Below are positions 7,584 through 15,500 of a DNA stretch of 20,470 nucleotides, piece after piece. The stretch's first letter is position 1. Each line of letters begins with the position of its first letter. The stretch is from an uncultured Bacillaceae bacterium. GTDB taxonomy: Bacteria; Bacillota; Bacilli; Bacillales; Alkalibacillaceae. The stretch is taken from NCBI GenBank assembly GCA_937983065.1, contig CALKAL010000190.1, positions 1 through 20,470 of the forward strand. The letters run 5' to 3'. The position numbers and the translations under genes are program-made. The notes below the pieces were generated by a model. It was not told the origin of the DNA, did no database searches, and worked only from the letters and a program-made list of their open reading frames with translations.

Positions 7584-8516
7584 ATGGAAACGAAAGAACT
7601 ACCTAAAGAAATGAAAATGGACAACCCACAAGGTGATGACAATAAAAAAATAAAAAAAGGTAAAACGCCTTTTCAATTAGCTATGGGCAGGTTTATGAAA
7701 AATAAAGCAGCAGTCATTAGTGTAGTCGTTTTACTACTTATTATTGTTGCCGTCATTGCTGCTCCATTAATAACCAGTCATGACCCGACAGAATCCAATT
7801 TAAGAAATATCGAGAAAGGGCCATCGAGTGAACATTATTTAGGAACCGATAGCTCGGGACGGGATACCTTCGCTCGGATGCTTTATGGCGGTCGAGTATC
7901 ATTAATTGTCGGTTTCAGTGCAATGATATTCACTTTAGTCATTGGTGTTATTCTCGGATCAATAGCGGGTTATTACGGTGGTAGAGTTGATTCAATTATT
8001 ATGCGTTTTGCCGATATGATGTTAATTTTACCGTTTCTCGTACTCGTATTAGTCGTTGTGTCAATTTTACCAAAAGTAACGATTGGCATATTTGTTGCCG
8101 TTATTGCTTTAACCTCTTGGCCGGGGCTAACGAGGATTGTGCGAGGATCTTATTTATCGTTAAGAGAGCAAGAGTTTGTTCTAGGTGCTAAAGCAATAGG
8201 GGCAAGGGATTTTCGAATCATATTTAAACATTTTATCCCGAACGCTATTGGACCGATCGTCGTTAACGCAACGTTGATGATGGCGTCTTATATTATTGCT
8301 GAGTCGGCATTAAGCTTTATCGGGTTCGGTATACCACAACCGACGCCAACATGGGGGAATATGTTATCGGAAGCCCAAAGTATACGTATTTTACAAAATA
8401 ACCCTGAAGCTTGGATTCCACCTGGATTAGCTATTTTAGTCACTGTGTTATGTATAAACTTTATTGGTGATGGTTTAAGAGATGCATTTGACCCGAAAAG
8501 TTCTAAACGGTCATAA
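7584..8516 (+). CDS. appC: Oligopeptide ABC transporter permease AppC
   Basis: This is the second permease, 310 aa, partner of AppB. A charged lysine-rich cytoplasmic N-terminus (1-40) precedes the OppC_N helix (about 42-63). It is followed by the OppC signature HYLGTDSSGRDTFARML (84-100) and a BPD_transp_1 core with helices near 106-130, 143-162, 166-180, 222-245 and 284-300. The EAA loop reads FVLGAKAIGARDF (198-210). ATG start with GAGGTGAT upstream, 12 bp after appB. It closes the operon and is followed after about 32 bp by a strong terminator. Confidence 0.93.
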   Translation: METKELPKEMKMDNPQGDDNKKIKKGKTPFQLAMGRFMKNKAAVISVVVLLLIIVAVIAAPLITSHDPTESNLRNIEKGPSSEHYLGTDSSGRDTFARMLYGGRVSLIVGFSAMIFTLVIGVILGSIAGYYGGRVDSIIMRFADMMLILPFLVLVLVVVSILPKVTIGIFVAVIALTSWPGLTRIVRGSYLSLREQEFVLGAKAIGARDFRIIFKHFIPNAIGPIVVNATLMMASYIIAESALSFIGFGIPQPTPTWGNMLSEAQSIRILQNNPEAWIPPGLAILVTVLCINFIGDGLRDAFDPKSSKRS

Positions 8517-8548
8517 TGGCTCATTTCATCAAACCTTCAAATCGTCAT

Positions 8549-8599
8549 AAAAGCTTGTTAAACAGACCCTTCAGAGGAAAAATGTTAACAAGCTTTTTT
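8549..8599 (+). terminator. Intrinsic terminator of the app operon
   Basis: AAAAGCTTGTTAA (8549-8561) pairs perfectly with TTAACAAGCTTTT (8585-8597), and the U run extends to 8599. The loop is long (23 nt). Runs of A on the left arm mean it could also work on the minus strand. It lies just after appC. Confidence 0.85.
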
Positions 8600-8755
8600 G
8601 TTCATTTAGCTGGGTCATCAGCTGTGCGAAGAGTGTTTTTAACAGCAACCTAATTTAAAAGTTAATAATAATTACATAATTAAAGAATAAAATTGATGAA
8701 TGTATACAAATATATAGGGTAAGTAGGTGATCATTAATTAAATTAGGAAGGTGAT

Positions 8756-8974
8756 ATGATGCGCGGGTTTGAAGTTTTAGTATTGACGTTACTCATTTTA
8801 GGCGGATTTAATTGGTTATTAGTTGGAATTTTTCAATGGGATTTATTCGGTGGATTATTTGGTGGGATGAACGCAATCCTCCCTAGAATTCTCTTTACAA
8901 TTGTCGGTCTTGCCTCCCTTTACGGCATTAAATTTTATGCGGACATAAGGAATGACAATCGAGCCACATCATAA
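8756..8974 (+). CDS. DUF378 small membrane protein (YuzA-like)
   Basis: The 72-aa protein has two membrane helices (about 6-25 and 43-62) and the DUF378 hallmark GGFNWLLVGIF (16-26), followed by a glycine-rich loop FGGLFGGMN and a charged tail. B. subtilis YuzA is the likely relative; the function of the family is unknown. Two adjacent ATG codons (8756 and 8759) follow AGGAAGGTGAT; the second is better spaced, so the true product may be one residue shorter. The gene stands alone between the app terminator and another hairpin, so it probably has its own promoter, which I cannot place with confidence in 8600-8755. Confidence 0.8.
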   Translation: MMRGFEVLVLTLLILGGFNWLLVGIFQWDLFGGLFGGMNAILPRILFTIVGLASLYGIKFYADIRNDNRATS

Positions 8975-8991
8975 CAATATTTCAAAACTTT

Positions 8992-9034
8992 AAGCTTGTT
9001 GGTTCCATCCTTAAATGGATCAATCAACAAGCTT
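8992..9034 (+). other. Hairpin after the DUF378 gene, terminator-like without a U tract
   Basis: AAGCTTGTTGGTT (8992-9004) pairs with AATCAACAAGCTT (9022-9034), with one G-U pair, and an inner ATCC/GGAT pairing extends the stem. The base of the stem matches the arms of the app terminator (AAGCTTGTT / AACAAGCTT). The run after it is TAATATTC rather than poly-U, so termination may be weak or need factors. Confidence 0.6.
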
Positions 9035-9082
9035 TAATATTCTAAATAAATATTGTATATTCATTAAAAAAGGGAGAGTAAA

Positions 9083-9226
9083 ATGGAAACATGTTTTTGT
9101 TATGAGAAATTTAAAGATAAGCTACCTAAAGATATTAAAATAACATGCTTTAAAGAAAAATGTCGAAATTATCGGGAGAACATGAAGCGAATTAAAGAGG
9201 AAAATGAAAAAAATGATGACGTGTGA
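9083..9226 (+). CDS. Four-cysteine microprotein, 47 aa, unknown function
   Basis: A complete ATG-to-TGA frame of 47 codons follows AGGGAGAG with about 5 nt spacing. The product has Cys4, Cys6, Cys22 and Cys27 (C-X-C and C-X4-C pairs), many Lys/Glu residues, and a likely helical charged C-terminal half (30-47). There is no signal peptide or membrane segment, so it is probably cytoplasmic. The paired cysteines suggest Zn or another metal, or a redox pair; this is inference. It sits alone between the DUF378 gene and the MoxR operon, with a weak hairpin plus U run just after it. I do not recognise a family. The ribosome site and cysteine pattern favour a real gene. Confidence 0.6.
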   Translation: METCFCYEKFKDKLPKDIKITCFKEKCRNYRENMKRIKEENEKNDDV

Positions 9227-9238
9227 GATTTAAATATA

Positions 9239-9259
9239 ATGTAAGATTACATGTTTTTT
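9239..9259 (+). terminator. Weak terminator-like hairpin after the microprotein gene
   Basis: ATGTA (9239-9243) pairs with TACAT (9248-9252) around a 4-nt loop, then G and six T residues (9254-9259). The stem is short and AT-rich, so it is only a candidate. Its place 12 bp past the stop codon supports it. Confidence 0.35.
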
Positions 9260-9453
9260 AGATTGATATAATTGTTTGCGAATTTATGAAACTCTTTTTT
9301 AATTATTGTTATCTGCGTGTTTTAGAAAATTTAACTTGAATAACAAATTAATTTTTATGGACATAGTATAAATTTTCTAATTATTAGGTACACTTTTTGT
9401 AGTATGATAGAAAGAGATTCTTTTTTAGAAGATTCAGGAGGGATTTAAAACAA

Positions 9454-10413
9454 ATGACCCAACAGTTATTATCGGAGCAAACGAAAATTGAACAACTAAT
9501 TAATAACATCGAAAGAGTTATCGTTGGAAAAAAAGAAGCGATTGAATTAAGCATTATTGCGTTGTTAGCTGAAGGACATATTTTATTAGAAGACGTACCA
9601 GGTGTAGGAAAAACGATGTTAGTTCGTGCAATTGCTAAATCGTTAAATCTAGATTTTAGAAGAATTCAGTTTACACCTGACCTATTACCTTCAGATGTAA
9701 CTGGAGTTTCTATTTACAACCAAAAGGATATGAATTTTGAATTTCGGCCAGGACCGATTTTTGGAAATATCGTCTTAGCTGATGAAATTAACCGTACTTC
9801 GCCAAAAACGCAATCGGCATTGTTAGAAAGCATGGAGGAAAGACATATTACCGTTGATGGTGTGACGAGGGAATTGAAGCGTCCATTTTTCGTCATGGCG
9901 ACACAAAACCCGATTGAATATGAAGGGACGTACCCGTTACCTGAAGCACAATTAGATCGGTTTTTATTAAAGCTTCGTTTAGGTTATCCAAGTGAAAATG
10001 ATGAAATAGCGATGTTAAGTAATTTATCGACGGGTCACCCGATAGAACAAATACGTGCGGTTATGGATCAAGAAGAGCTGATTCGACATCAAGAGATGGT
10101 TAAACGTATTTATGTAAGCGATGCGGTGAAAAGCTATATCGTTAAAATTGTAAACAACACTCGAAATCATCCATTATTTGAATTAGGGGCGAGTCCTCGG
10201 GCGTCGATTGCTTTAATGAAAGCAGCAAAAGCTTATGCGTTTATTAAAGGAAGAGACTATGTTATTCCTGATGATATTAAACATTTAACGCCTCATGTTT
10301 TATCGCACCGAATTATTTTATCGAGTGAGGCTAGATTTGAAGGCAAGACGGCGACATCGATTATTCATGATTTAGTCCGAAAAACGATGGTACCAATTGA
10401 GCGGGGTTCTTAA
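9454..10413 (+). CDS. yeaC: MoxR-family AAA+ ATPase (YeaC-like)
   Basis: The 319-aa cytoplasmic ATPase belongs to the MoxR branch, which acts as a chaperone-like partner for proteins with von Willebrand A-type domains. Walker A is DVPGVGKT (47-54), Walker B IVLADEIN (106-113; Asp110, Glu111), sensor 1 is in ATQNP (149-153), and a PEAQLDRF segment (163-170) carries the conserved arginine. The C-terminal lid domain spans about 230-310. Length equals B. subtilis YeaC (about 320 aa). AGGAGGG lies about 11 nt before the ATG. Its stop codon is directly followed by the DUF58 start, so the pair is translationally coupled. A -10-like TATGAT at 9403 lacks a good -35. Family is certain; cellular role is unknown. 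Confidence 0.9.
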   Translation: MTQQLLSEQTKIEQLINNIERVIVGKKEAIELSIIALLAEGHILLEDVPGVGKTMLVRAIAKSLNLDFRRIQFTPDLLPSDVTGVSIYNQKDMNFEFRPGPIFGNIVLADEINRTSPKTQSALLESMEERHITVDGVTRELKRPFFVMATQNPIEYEGTYPLPEAQLDRFLLKLRLGYPSENDEIAMLSNLSTGHPIEQIRAVMDQEELIRHQEMVKRIYVSDAVKSYIVKIVNNTRNHPLFELGASPRASIALMKAAKAYAFIKGRDYVIPDDIKHLTPHVLSHRIILSSEARFEGKTATSIIHDLVRKTMVPIERGS

Positions 10414-11679
10414 ATGAAAAAAGGAATTTATACGTTCTCTCGTTTTGCTTTTGTATTTATATTGTTTGCGATTTTATTTTCGTATGCGATGTTCCAAGGA
10501 GGATTCGTTAGTTGGTTTTTATTTTTTAGCTTTTTACCAATTATCATTTATTCAATCGTTATGTTATTTTATCCTCTTAATTTAGTTCAAGTTCATCGTA
10601 CGGTGTCTTCGAAGCTTTTGCGAGCTGGTCAAACAGTGAAAGTTAACGTAACTATCCGTCGCAAAATGCCGTTTCCGCTTCTATTCGTCGTTATAGAGGA
10701 TCAATTACCGTCTACTATGGACTATGAAGATAGTCGAGAGAAAAAATTTGCGTATTTAAGCAATCCGAGTCTATTAAAAAAACAGAGTATCCATAAAACA
10801 ATATTATTTCCAATGTTTAAAAGGGAAATTATATATGAGTATGAGCTTCCTGCCATACCAAGAGGGAGGCACCATTTACAAGAAGTAAAAGTAGTAACAG
10901 GTGATCTATTAGGTTTAGTGAGAAAGGAATACGATTTTCACATCCTAACCGAATTGCTCGTGTTACCTCAAGAGCGTCCTCTAAGATTAAAAAATGAAAT
11001 TTCTTATTTTGAAGAAGGGGAGCAAACATCGTATGTAGCTGCGGTTAATAAAACGAATGTTGTATCAGGCGTTAGAGATTATGCACCAGGCGATAAAGTA
11101 TCTTGGATAGACTGGAAAGGGACAGCGAAAAAACAAAAACTGTTAACGAGGGAGTTTGAGCAAGAAAAGCATAAAGATTTAACGATTATTTTAAATCGTA
11201 TTAAAGAGACAGAGAAAGATTGGTTAGCCTTTGAAGCAGGAATTGAATTAGCTTTGTCACTAGTGAAAGCATCGGTTAAAGATCACGGTCGGGTCGGTTT
11301 TGTTGCATTAGGAAAGAAGCGAGAAGCGATTTCGATTGATCAAGGTAACGTGGCGTTTGACCAGTTGACGAAGCTTTTATCGGATATTCAAATGGAGGAG
11401 CAAGGTATTTTTTCCGAAATGTTATTAAAGGAATCTCTTTCTCTATCAAAGGACCGGAATCTAGTCATTATTACTCACGATTTGAACCGAAATATATTAA
11501 AAACATTGCATCAAATTAACTATGAAGATATTAAAATGAGTGTTATTTTCATTCGTAGTCGCTCTGATTTAACCGTTGAAATGAAAAAAGTAATAGATCG
11601 ACTTAAATTAAACGGAATAAATTTAACGTGGCTCCACGAAGACCAATTAACGGATAAAAGAATTGAGGTGAGGACGTAA
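10414..11679 (+). CDS. yeaD: DUF58 membrane protein (YeaD-like), MoxR partner
   Basis: The 421-aa protein begins with two membrane helices (about 10-27 and 31-54). A beta-rich region follows, then the DUF58 core with SGVRDYAPGDKVSWIDWKG (218-236) and TREFEQEKHKDL. The C-terminal part has a vWA-like fold pattern (LTIIL... GRVGFVALG... NLVIITHD). Proteins of this type pair with MoxR ATPases, probably as their substrate. The gene starts on the base after the yeaC stop and its ribosome site (GCGGGG) lies within yeaC. Its stop overlaps the next start in TAATG. The genes therefore form one coupled unit. Function of the trio in bacilli is not established. Confidence 0.88.
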   Translation: MKKGIYTFSRFAFVFILFAILFSYAMFQGGFVSWFLFFSFLPIIIYSIVMLFYPLNLVQVHRTVSSKLLRAGQTVKVNVTIRRKMPFPLLFVVIEDQLPSTMDYEDSREKKFAYLSNPSLLKKQSIHKTILFPMFKREIIYEYELPAIPRGRHHLQEVKVVTGDLLGLVRKEYDFHILTELLVLPQERPLRLKNEISYFEEGEQTSYVAAVNKTNVVSGVRDYAPGDKVSWIDWKGTAKKQKLLTREFEQEKHKDLTIILNRIKETEKDWLAFEAGIELALSLVKASVKDHGRVGFVALGKKREAISIDQGNVAFDQLTKLLSDIQMEEQGIFSEMLLKESLSLSKDRNLVIITHDLNRNILKTLHQINYEDIKMSVIFIRSRSDLTVEMKKVIDRLKLNGINLTWLHEDQLTDKRIEVRT

Positions 11680-13916
11680 TGCGATTTTTAAGAAAAGATA
11701 TTCAATCATTCATCCCTCTTATTCTTTATTTTGGTAGTATGCTGTTGTTAATTGAATGGGTTCTTCCGTTAGAGCAAGTGACGGATACGGGAGAGACGAT
11801 TGCGTTTATTTTATTTATTATGCTCTGTTTTTTCTTATCGGCTGTTTTTATGCCGAGATGGCTTCGTTTTCCGCTTAAATTAGCGGGAATGCTGTTATTA
11901 GTACATTATTTATTTATGGCTGAATCTTTTTTATCAAGAGCGTGGTTTACGGTGCTATTCGCTGATTTTAAAATAAACATGACTAATGTATTTAGTCAAC
12001 AGTGGATGGAGTTAACACCTCTTTTTCGCACGTTTTTATTTTTAATTTTATTATGGATGATGAGCTATTTACTATATTATTGGTTTGTCATTCGGAAAAA
12101 GCCGTTATCATTTATTTTAATTACCTTTATCTATTTAACGGTGTTAGATACGTTTACGACATTCGATGCAAAACATGCTATTATTCGAGCGTTTATTATA
12201 AGTGCGATATTACTGTCCTCGGCTCATTTTTCTCGCATTTTAGAAAGGGAAAATTTGAAGCTACCATCATTTAAACGATTGACGAAATGGGTGTCTCCTG
12301 TATTAATTGTCGTCCTATTTAGTACAATCATCGGTTATGCTGCACCGAAGTATGATCCAATTTGGCCAGATCCTGTCCCATATTTACAATCGCAAGCAGG
12401 TGGGCAAGGGTCGGGTGGCTCATCGACAATTGGACCACAACGGATTGGCTATGGTACTAACGATGAACGTTTAGGTGGCGGGTTTATTTGGGATGAGTCG
12501 ACGGTGTTTTATGCTCAGGCTCAATCGTCCCAATATTGGAAGGTTGAAACGAAAGATGTCTATACAGGGAAAGGCTGGGTTAATTCTCATGATGGAGTTA
12601 TTCTTCCAAGTGAGGATGGCTATGTTGATAGATTAATGTCCTATGGTGATGTCGTTGAAACTCGCGACGGTGAGGCACGAATTCAATTCATAGACCCAGG
12701 AAATCTCGATAAAATCCCGTATATGTATGGGACGGAGCGGTTTATACCTATAGACGATTTACAATATGACTATAATCTTATGACGGGTGCAGTGTATCCA
12801 TTTAATAATGAAGGGATTCAAATGCCGATTGTAAATGGAATTGATTATGAATCGGAAATATCACGCCCTTTTTTCCCGACGAACCGGATGAGAGAAGTTG
12901 AAGCCGAGCATGTCGATGAAGACTTTGAACAATATTTACAACTGCCAGAAACATTGCCGGATCGCGTCGTTGAATTGGCGGAAGAAATTGTTGCAAATGA
13001 AACGAACCGATACGAGCAAGCGAAGGCGATTGAGCAATATTTTTCTCAAAATGGTTTTACGTATGAGGAAATCGATGTCCCAGTACCTGGGGAAGATGAA
13101 GATTATGTCGATCAATTTTTATTTGAAACACAGCGTGGTTATTGTGATAATTTCTCAACTTCAATGGTCGTCATGCTTCGTGCCGTTGACATACCAGCTC
13201 GTTGGGTTAAAGGATTTACAGGGGGCGAGCGGGTCATTCAAGATCACGTCTTTGATGATGGTAGCTGGATGCCAGTTTATGAAGTGCAAAATAACCATGC
13301 TCATTCATGGGTTGAAGTTTATTTTCCAGATATAGGTTGGGTTCCGTTTGAGCCAACAGTCGGCTTTAGTAACGAGGCATCCTTTACATTAGGTGATGAT
13401 ATTGAAGACCATCTTGAAGATCGTGAATATGACGTTGAAGAAGATGAACCTACTCCAGAAGTAGAAACGGAGATTGAAAGAGAAGACGGTGCTGAAGAAG
13501 AGGAAGAAGATGAAACCGTTGTTGCATCTAATAACACTTCTTTTTGGAATATCTTTTTTATCGTAGCTGTTAGTTTAATCGCGTTAATCATAATTATTCG
13601 GATCATTTATCGTCGACGCTATTTAATTGTCGGTAAATGGAAGCGTCAAAAATTAAAGCAGAAAAAAGATCTTGATTCGTTTTCTGATGCGTACCAATTT
13701 TTATTAAAAATATTATCAAGTAAAGGTTTACCGTTAAAAGAAGGGCAAACGTTAAGGGAATATGCTCAAGAAATTGACCGTTTTTTTGGAATTTCCGATA
13801 TGAAAAGCCTTACGCATTATTATGAACGAGCGATTTATTCTGACGAGCTAATCGACAAACATTTTAAAGATGCGTATCAAATATGGGATAAAATGACTAA
13901 AAAATTAACGGCTTGA
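11679..13916 (+). CDS. yebA: Membrane transglutaminase-like protein (TgpA/YebA type)
   Basis: The 745-aa protein has a block of six or so N-terminal membrane helices within 12-225, and an extracellular region with a transglutaminase core. The likely catalytic residues are Cys489 in RGYCDNFST and His542 in NNHAHSWVEVYF; the acidic third residue would be Glu558 in WVPFEPTVGF, where many family members also have Glu before Pro-Thr. A very acidic linker follows (about 575-612, 23 Asp/Glu of 38), then a last helix (622-642) and a basic cytoplasmic tail (644-745) resembling the DUF4129 region. The gene overlaps yeaD by one base. The expected job is protein crosslinking or proteolysis at the cell surface; the substrate is unknown. 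The -35 of the next promoter overlaps its stop codon. Confidence 0.9.
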   Translation: MRFLRKDIQSFIPLILYFGSMLLLIEWVLPLEQVTDTGETIAFILFIMLCFFLSAVFMPRWLRFPLKLAGMLLLVHYLFMAESFLSRAWFTVLFADFKINMTNVFSQQWMELTPLFRTFLFLILLWMMSYLLYYWFVIRKKPLSFILITFIYLTVLDTFTTFDAKHAIIRAFIISAILLSSAHFSRILERENLKLPSFKRLTKWVSPVLIVVLFSTIIGYAAPKYDPIWPDPVPYLQSQAGGQGSGGSSTIGPQRIGYGTNDERLGGGFIWDESTVFYAQAQSSQYWKVETKDVYTGKGWVNSHDGVILPSEDGYVDRLMSYGDVVETRDGEARIQFIDPGNLDKIPYMYGTERFIPIDDLQYDYNLMTGAVYPFNNEGIQMPIVNGIDYESEISRPFFPTNRMREVEAEHVDEDFEQYLQLPETLPDRVVELAEEIVANETNRYEQAKAIEQYFSQNGFTYEEIDVPVPGEDEDYVDQFLFETQRGYCDNFSTSMVVMLRAVDIPARWVKGFTGGERVIQDHVFDDGSWMPVYEVQNNHAHSWVEVYFPDIGWVPFEPTVGFSNEASFTLGDDIEDHLEDREYDVEEDEPTPEVETEIEREDGAEEEEEDETVVASNNTSFWNIFFIVAVSLIALIIIIRIIYRRRYLIVGKWKRQKLKQKKDLDSFSDAYQFLLKILSSKGLPLKEGQTLREYAQEIDRFFGISDMKSLTHYYERAIYSDELIDKHFKDAYQIWDKMTKKLTA

Positions 13917-13941
13917 CTTTCTTTGTAAAACAGTGTAATCT
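13913..13941 (+). promoter_or_regulatory. Candidate promoter of the pbuG riboswitch transcript
   Basis: TTGACT (13913-13918, 5 of 6 to consensus) and TAATCT (13936-13941, 3 of 6) are 17 bp apart. The -35 overlaps the TGA of the transglutaminase gene. The implied start near 13948 lies about 20 nt before the aptamer. An alternative pair is TTGTAA with CATAAT, 18 bp apart, a few bases downstream. Confidence 0.5.
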
Positions 13942-13965
13942 ATGAGCATAATAAAATAACAAAAA

Positions 13966-14038
13966 CACCTCGTATAATTTTGAGAATACGGCTCAAGAGT
14001 TTCTACCGGACCACCGTAAATGGTCTGACTACGGGATT
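13966..14038 (+). ncRNA. Purine (guanine/hypoxanthine) riboswitch aptamer
   Basis: All hallmarks of the purine aptamer are present: TATAAT after the P1 5' strand, a P2 stem TTGAG/CTCAA, the core GTTTCTACCGG, and a P3 stem GACCACCGTAAATGGTC. The P1 3' strand follows in GACTACGGG. The base that pairs with the ligand is C (GACTA), which selects guanine or hypoxanthine; adenine riboswitches have U there (GATTA). P1 pairs CCTCGTA (13968-13974) with TACGGGA. A second hairpin, CTATACA/TGTATAG (14054-14060 / 14071-14077), separates aptamer and terminator. Ligand binding should stabilise P1, free the terminator, and switch pbuG off. Confidence 0.95.
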
Positions 14039-14106
14039 TTGCAAAATATTAACCTATACATGTCTTTGGCTGTATAGTGTCTATTTCTATTTATTTTTGC
14101 AATTTT

Positions 14107-14143
14107 CCTCGTAACTCTTGGAACTTTATTCCAAGGGTTTTTT
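14107..14143 (+). terminator. Riboswitch-controlled terminator before pbuG
   Basis: CTCTTGGAA (14115-14123) pairs with TTCCAAGGG (14129-14137), followed by six T residues. Just ahead, 14107-14113 repeats exactly the P1 5' strand CCTCGTA. The P1 3' strand can therefore pair either with P1 or with this copy, giving the aptamer/antiterminator switch. Confidence 0.9.
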
Positions 14144-14195
14144 ATTTTGTGCATCAATCTAGTTGCGGGTGTTTAAAAAAGGAGAGGAAAATTTA

Positions 14196-15500
14196 GTGAA
14201 GAATTATTTTGAGTTTGAAAAGCATGGAACTAATTATCGTCAAGAGTCAATTGCAGGTTTAACGACGTTTTTAGCGATGGCGTATATTTTATTCGTCAAC
14301 CCGATGGTTCTTAGTGATGCGGGTATGGATACGGATGCCGTTTTCGTTGCGACAGCGCTTGCTGCAGCAGTCGGTACATTATTTATGGGGGTCATTGCTA
14401 GATATCCGATCGGGTTAGCACCTGGTATGGGGTTAAACGCGTTCTTTGCTTACAGTGTTGTTATCGGTATGGGAATTCCTTGGGAAACAGCATTAGCAGG
14501 TGTTTTAGTTTCAGGAGTTATTTTCGTTCTTATTACATTAACAGGACTTCGCGAAAAAATCATTAACGCCATTCCGAGTCAATTGAAATTAGCTGTAGGC
14601 GCTGGGATTGGGATGTTCATTGCATTTGTTGGCTTACAATCTGTGAATATTATTGAATCTAATCCAGATACAGTTGTAGAATTAGGAAATATAATGGACC
14701 CACGTATTCTTTTAACGGTATTTGGTATCGTAGTTACGGTTATTTTACTAGTACGTGGCTTTAAAGGTGGCGTGTTTTACGGAATGATCATAACAGCTGT
14801 TGCTGGGATGATTTTTGGTTTAATCGATACACCGAAAGGAATTAGTGATATTGTTAGTTCCGTACCAAGTATTGAACCGACATTTGGTGCAGCACTCACC
14901 CATTTAGGAGATATATTTACAACAGAAATGCTAGTCGTTATATTAACATTTTTATTCGTTGACTTCTTTGATACGGCTGGTACGTTGGTGGCGGTTGCGA
15001 CTCAAGGTGGATTAATGAAAAATGGTAAATTACCACGGGCAGGTCGGGCGTTATTCTCAGATTCCATTGCGACGATTACAGGAGCGATTTTCGGAACATC
15101 TACGACAACATCATTTATTGAATCATCAACAGGGGTTAGTGCTGGAGGGCGTACAGGATTCACGTCTGTTGTAACGGCGGGATTATTTTTACTCGCACTA
15201 TTTTTCTCACCACTTCTCGGTATCATTACATCTGAAGTGACAGCACCAGCGTTAATTGTTGTCGGTATTTTAATGGCCTCAAACTTAAGAAATATCGAGT
15301 GGAATAAGCTTGAAGTGGCCGTACCTGCTTTCCTAGTTGTCTTATTCATGCCTTTAGCATATAGTATCGCAACAGGAATTGCAGTCGGATTCATTTTCTA
15401 CCCGATTGTAATGGCAGTTAAAGGCCGAATTAAAGAAGTACATTGGATTATGTGGCTACTCTTTGCCGTGTTTATATTGTACTTTATCTTTTTACAATAA
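14196..15500 (+). CDS. pbuG: Hypoxanthine/guanine permease PbuG (NCS2/AzgA family)
   Basis: The 434-aa permease imports hypoxanthine and guanine for salvage. I place the start at GTG 14196, which follows GGAGAGG by about 8 nt; an in-frame TTG at 14163 lies upstream of that site and is rejected. The N-terminus KNYFEFEKHGTNYRQE and the next segment AGLTTFLAMAYILFVNP are typical of the AzgA-like group. GLAPGMGLNAFFAYSV (about 80-95) and the DFFDTAGTLVAVATQGGL and FGTSTTTSFIESSTGVSAGGRTG segments are the NCS2 core signatures. There are about 12-14 hydrophobic helices. The guanine-class riboswitch directly upstream supports the substrate. The stop codon directly abuts that of the convergent Hsp20 gene. 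Confidence 0.95.
   Translation: MKNYFEFEKHGTNYRQESIAGLTTFLAMAYILFVNPMVLSDAGMDTDAVFVATALAAAVGTLFMGVIARYPIGLAPGMGLNAFFAYSVVIGMGIPWETALAGVLVSGVIFVLITLTGLREKIINAIPSQLKLAVGAGIGMFIAFVGLQSVNIIESNPDTVVELGNIMDPRILLTVFGIVVTVILLVRGFKGGVFYGMIITAVAGMIFGLIDTPKGISDIVSSVPSIEPTFGAALTHLGDIFTTEMLVVILTFLFVDFFDTAGTLVAVATQGGLMKNGKLPRAGRALFSDSIATITGAIFGTSTTTSFIESSTGVSAGGRTGFTSVVTAGLFLLALFFSPLLGIITSEVTAPALIVVGILMASNLRNIEWNKLEVAVPAFLVVLFMPLAYSIATGIAVGFIFYPIVMAVKGRIKEVHWIMWLLFAVFILYFIFLQ

Noticed and set aside
8600..8755. Promoter-like words upstream of the DUF378 gene (TTGATG, TATATA, GGGTAA)
   Set aside because: No pair has proper sigma-A or sigma-B spacing.
9360..9410. Promoter for the MoxR operon at TATGAT (9403)
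   Set aside because: No acceptable -35 is found 16-18 bp upstream; left only as a remark.
12898..13335. A 145-codon plus-strand frame inside the transglutaminase gene
   Set aside because: It is an out-of-frame shadow of a clearly conserved coding region, without a ribosome site.
14163..14195. TTG start extending PbuG by 11 residues
   Set aside because: GGAGAGG lies downstream of it and fits GTG 14196, which also matches the family N-terminus.
15002..15394. A 130-codon minus-strand frame inside pbuG
   Set aside because: It is antisense to the conserved NCS2 core, has a low-complexity product and no ribosome site.
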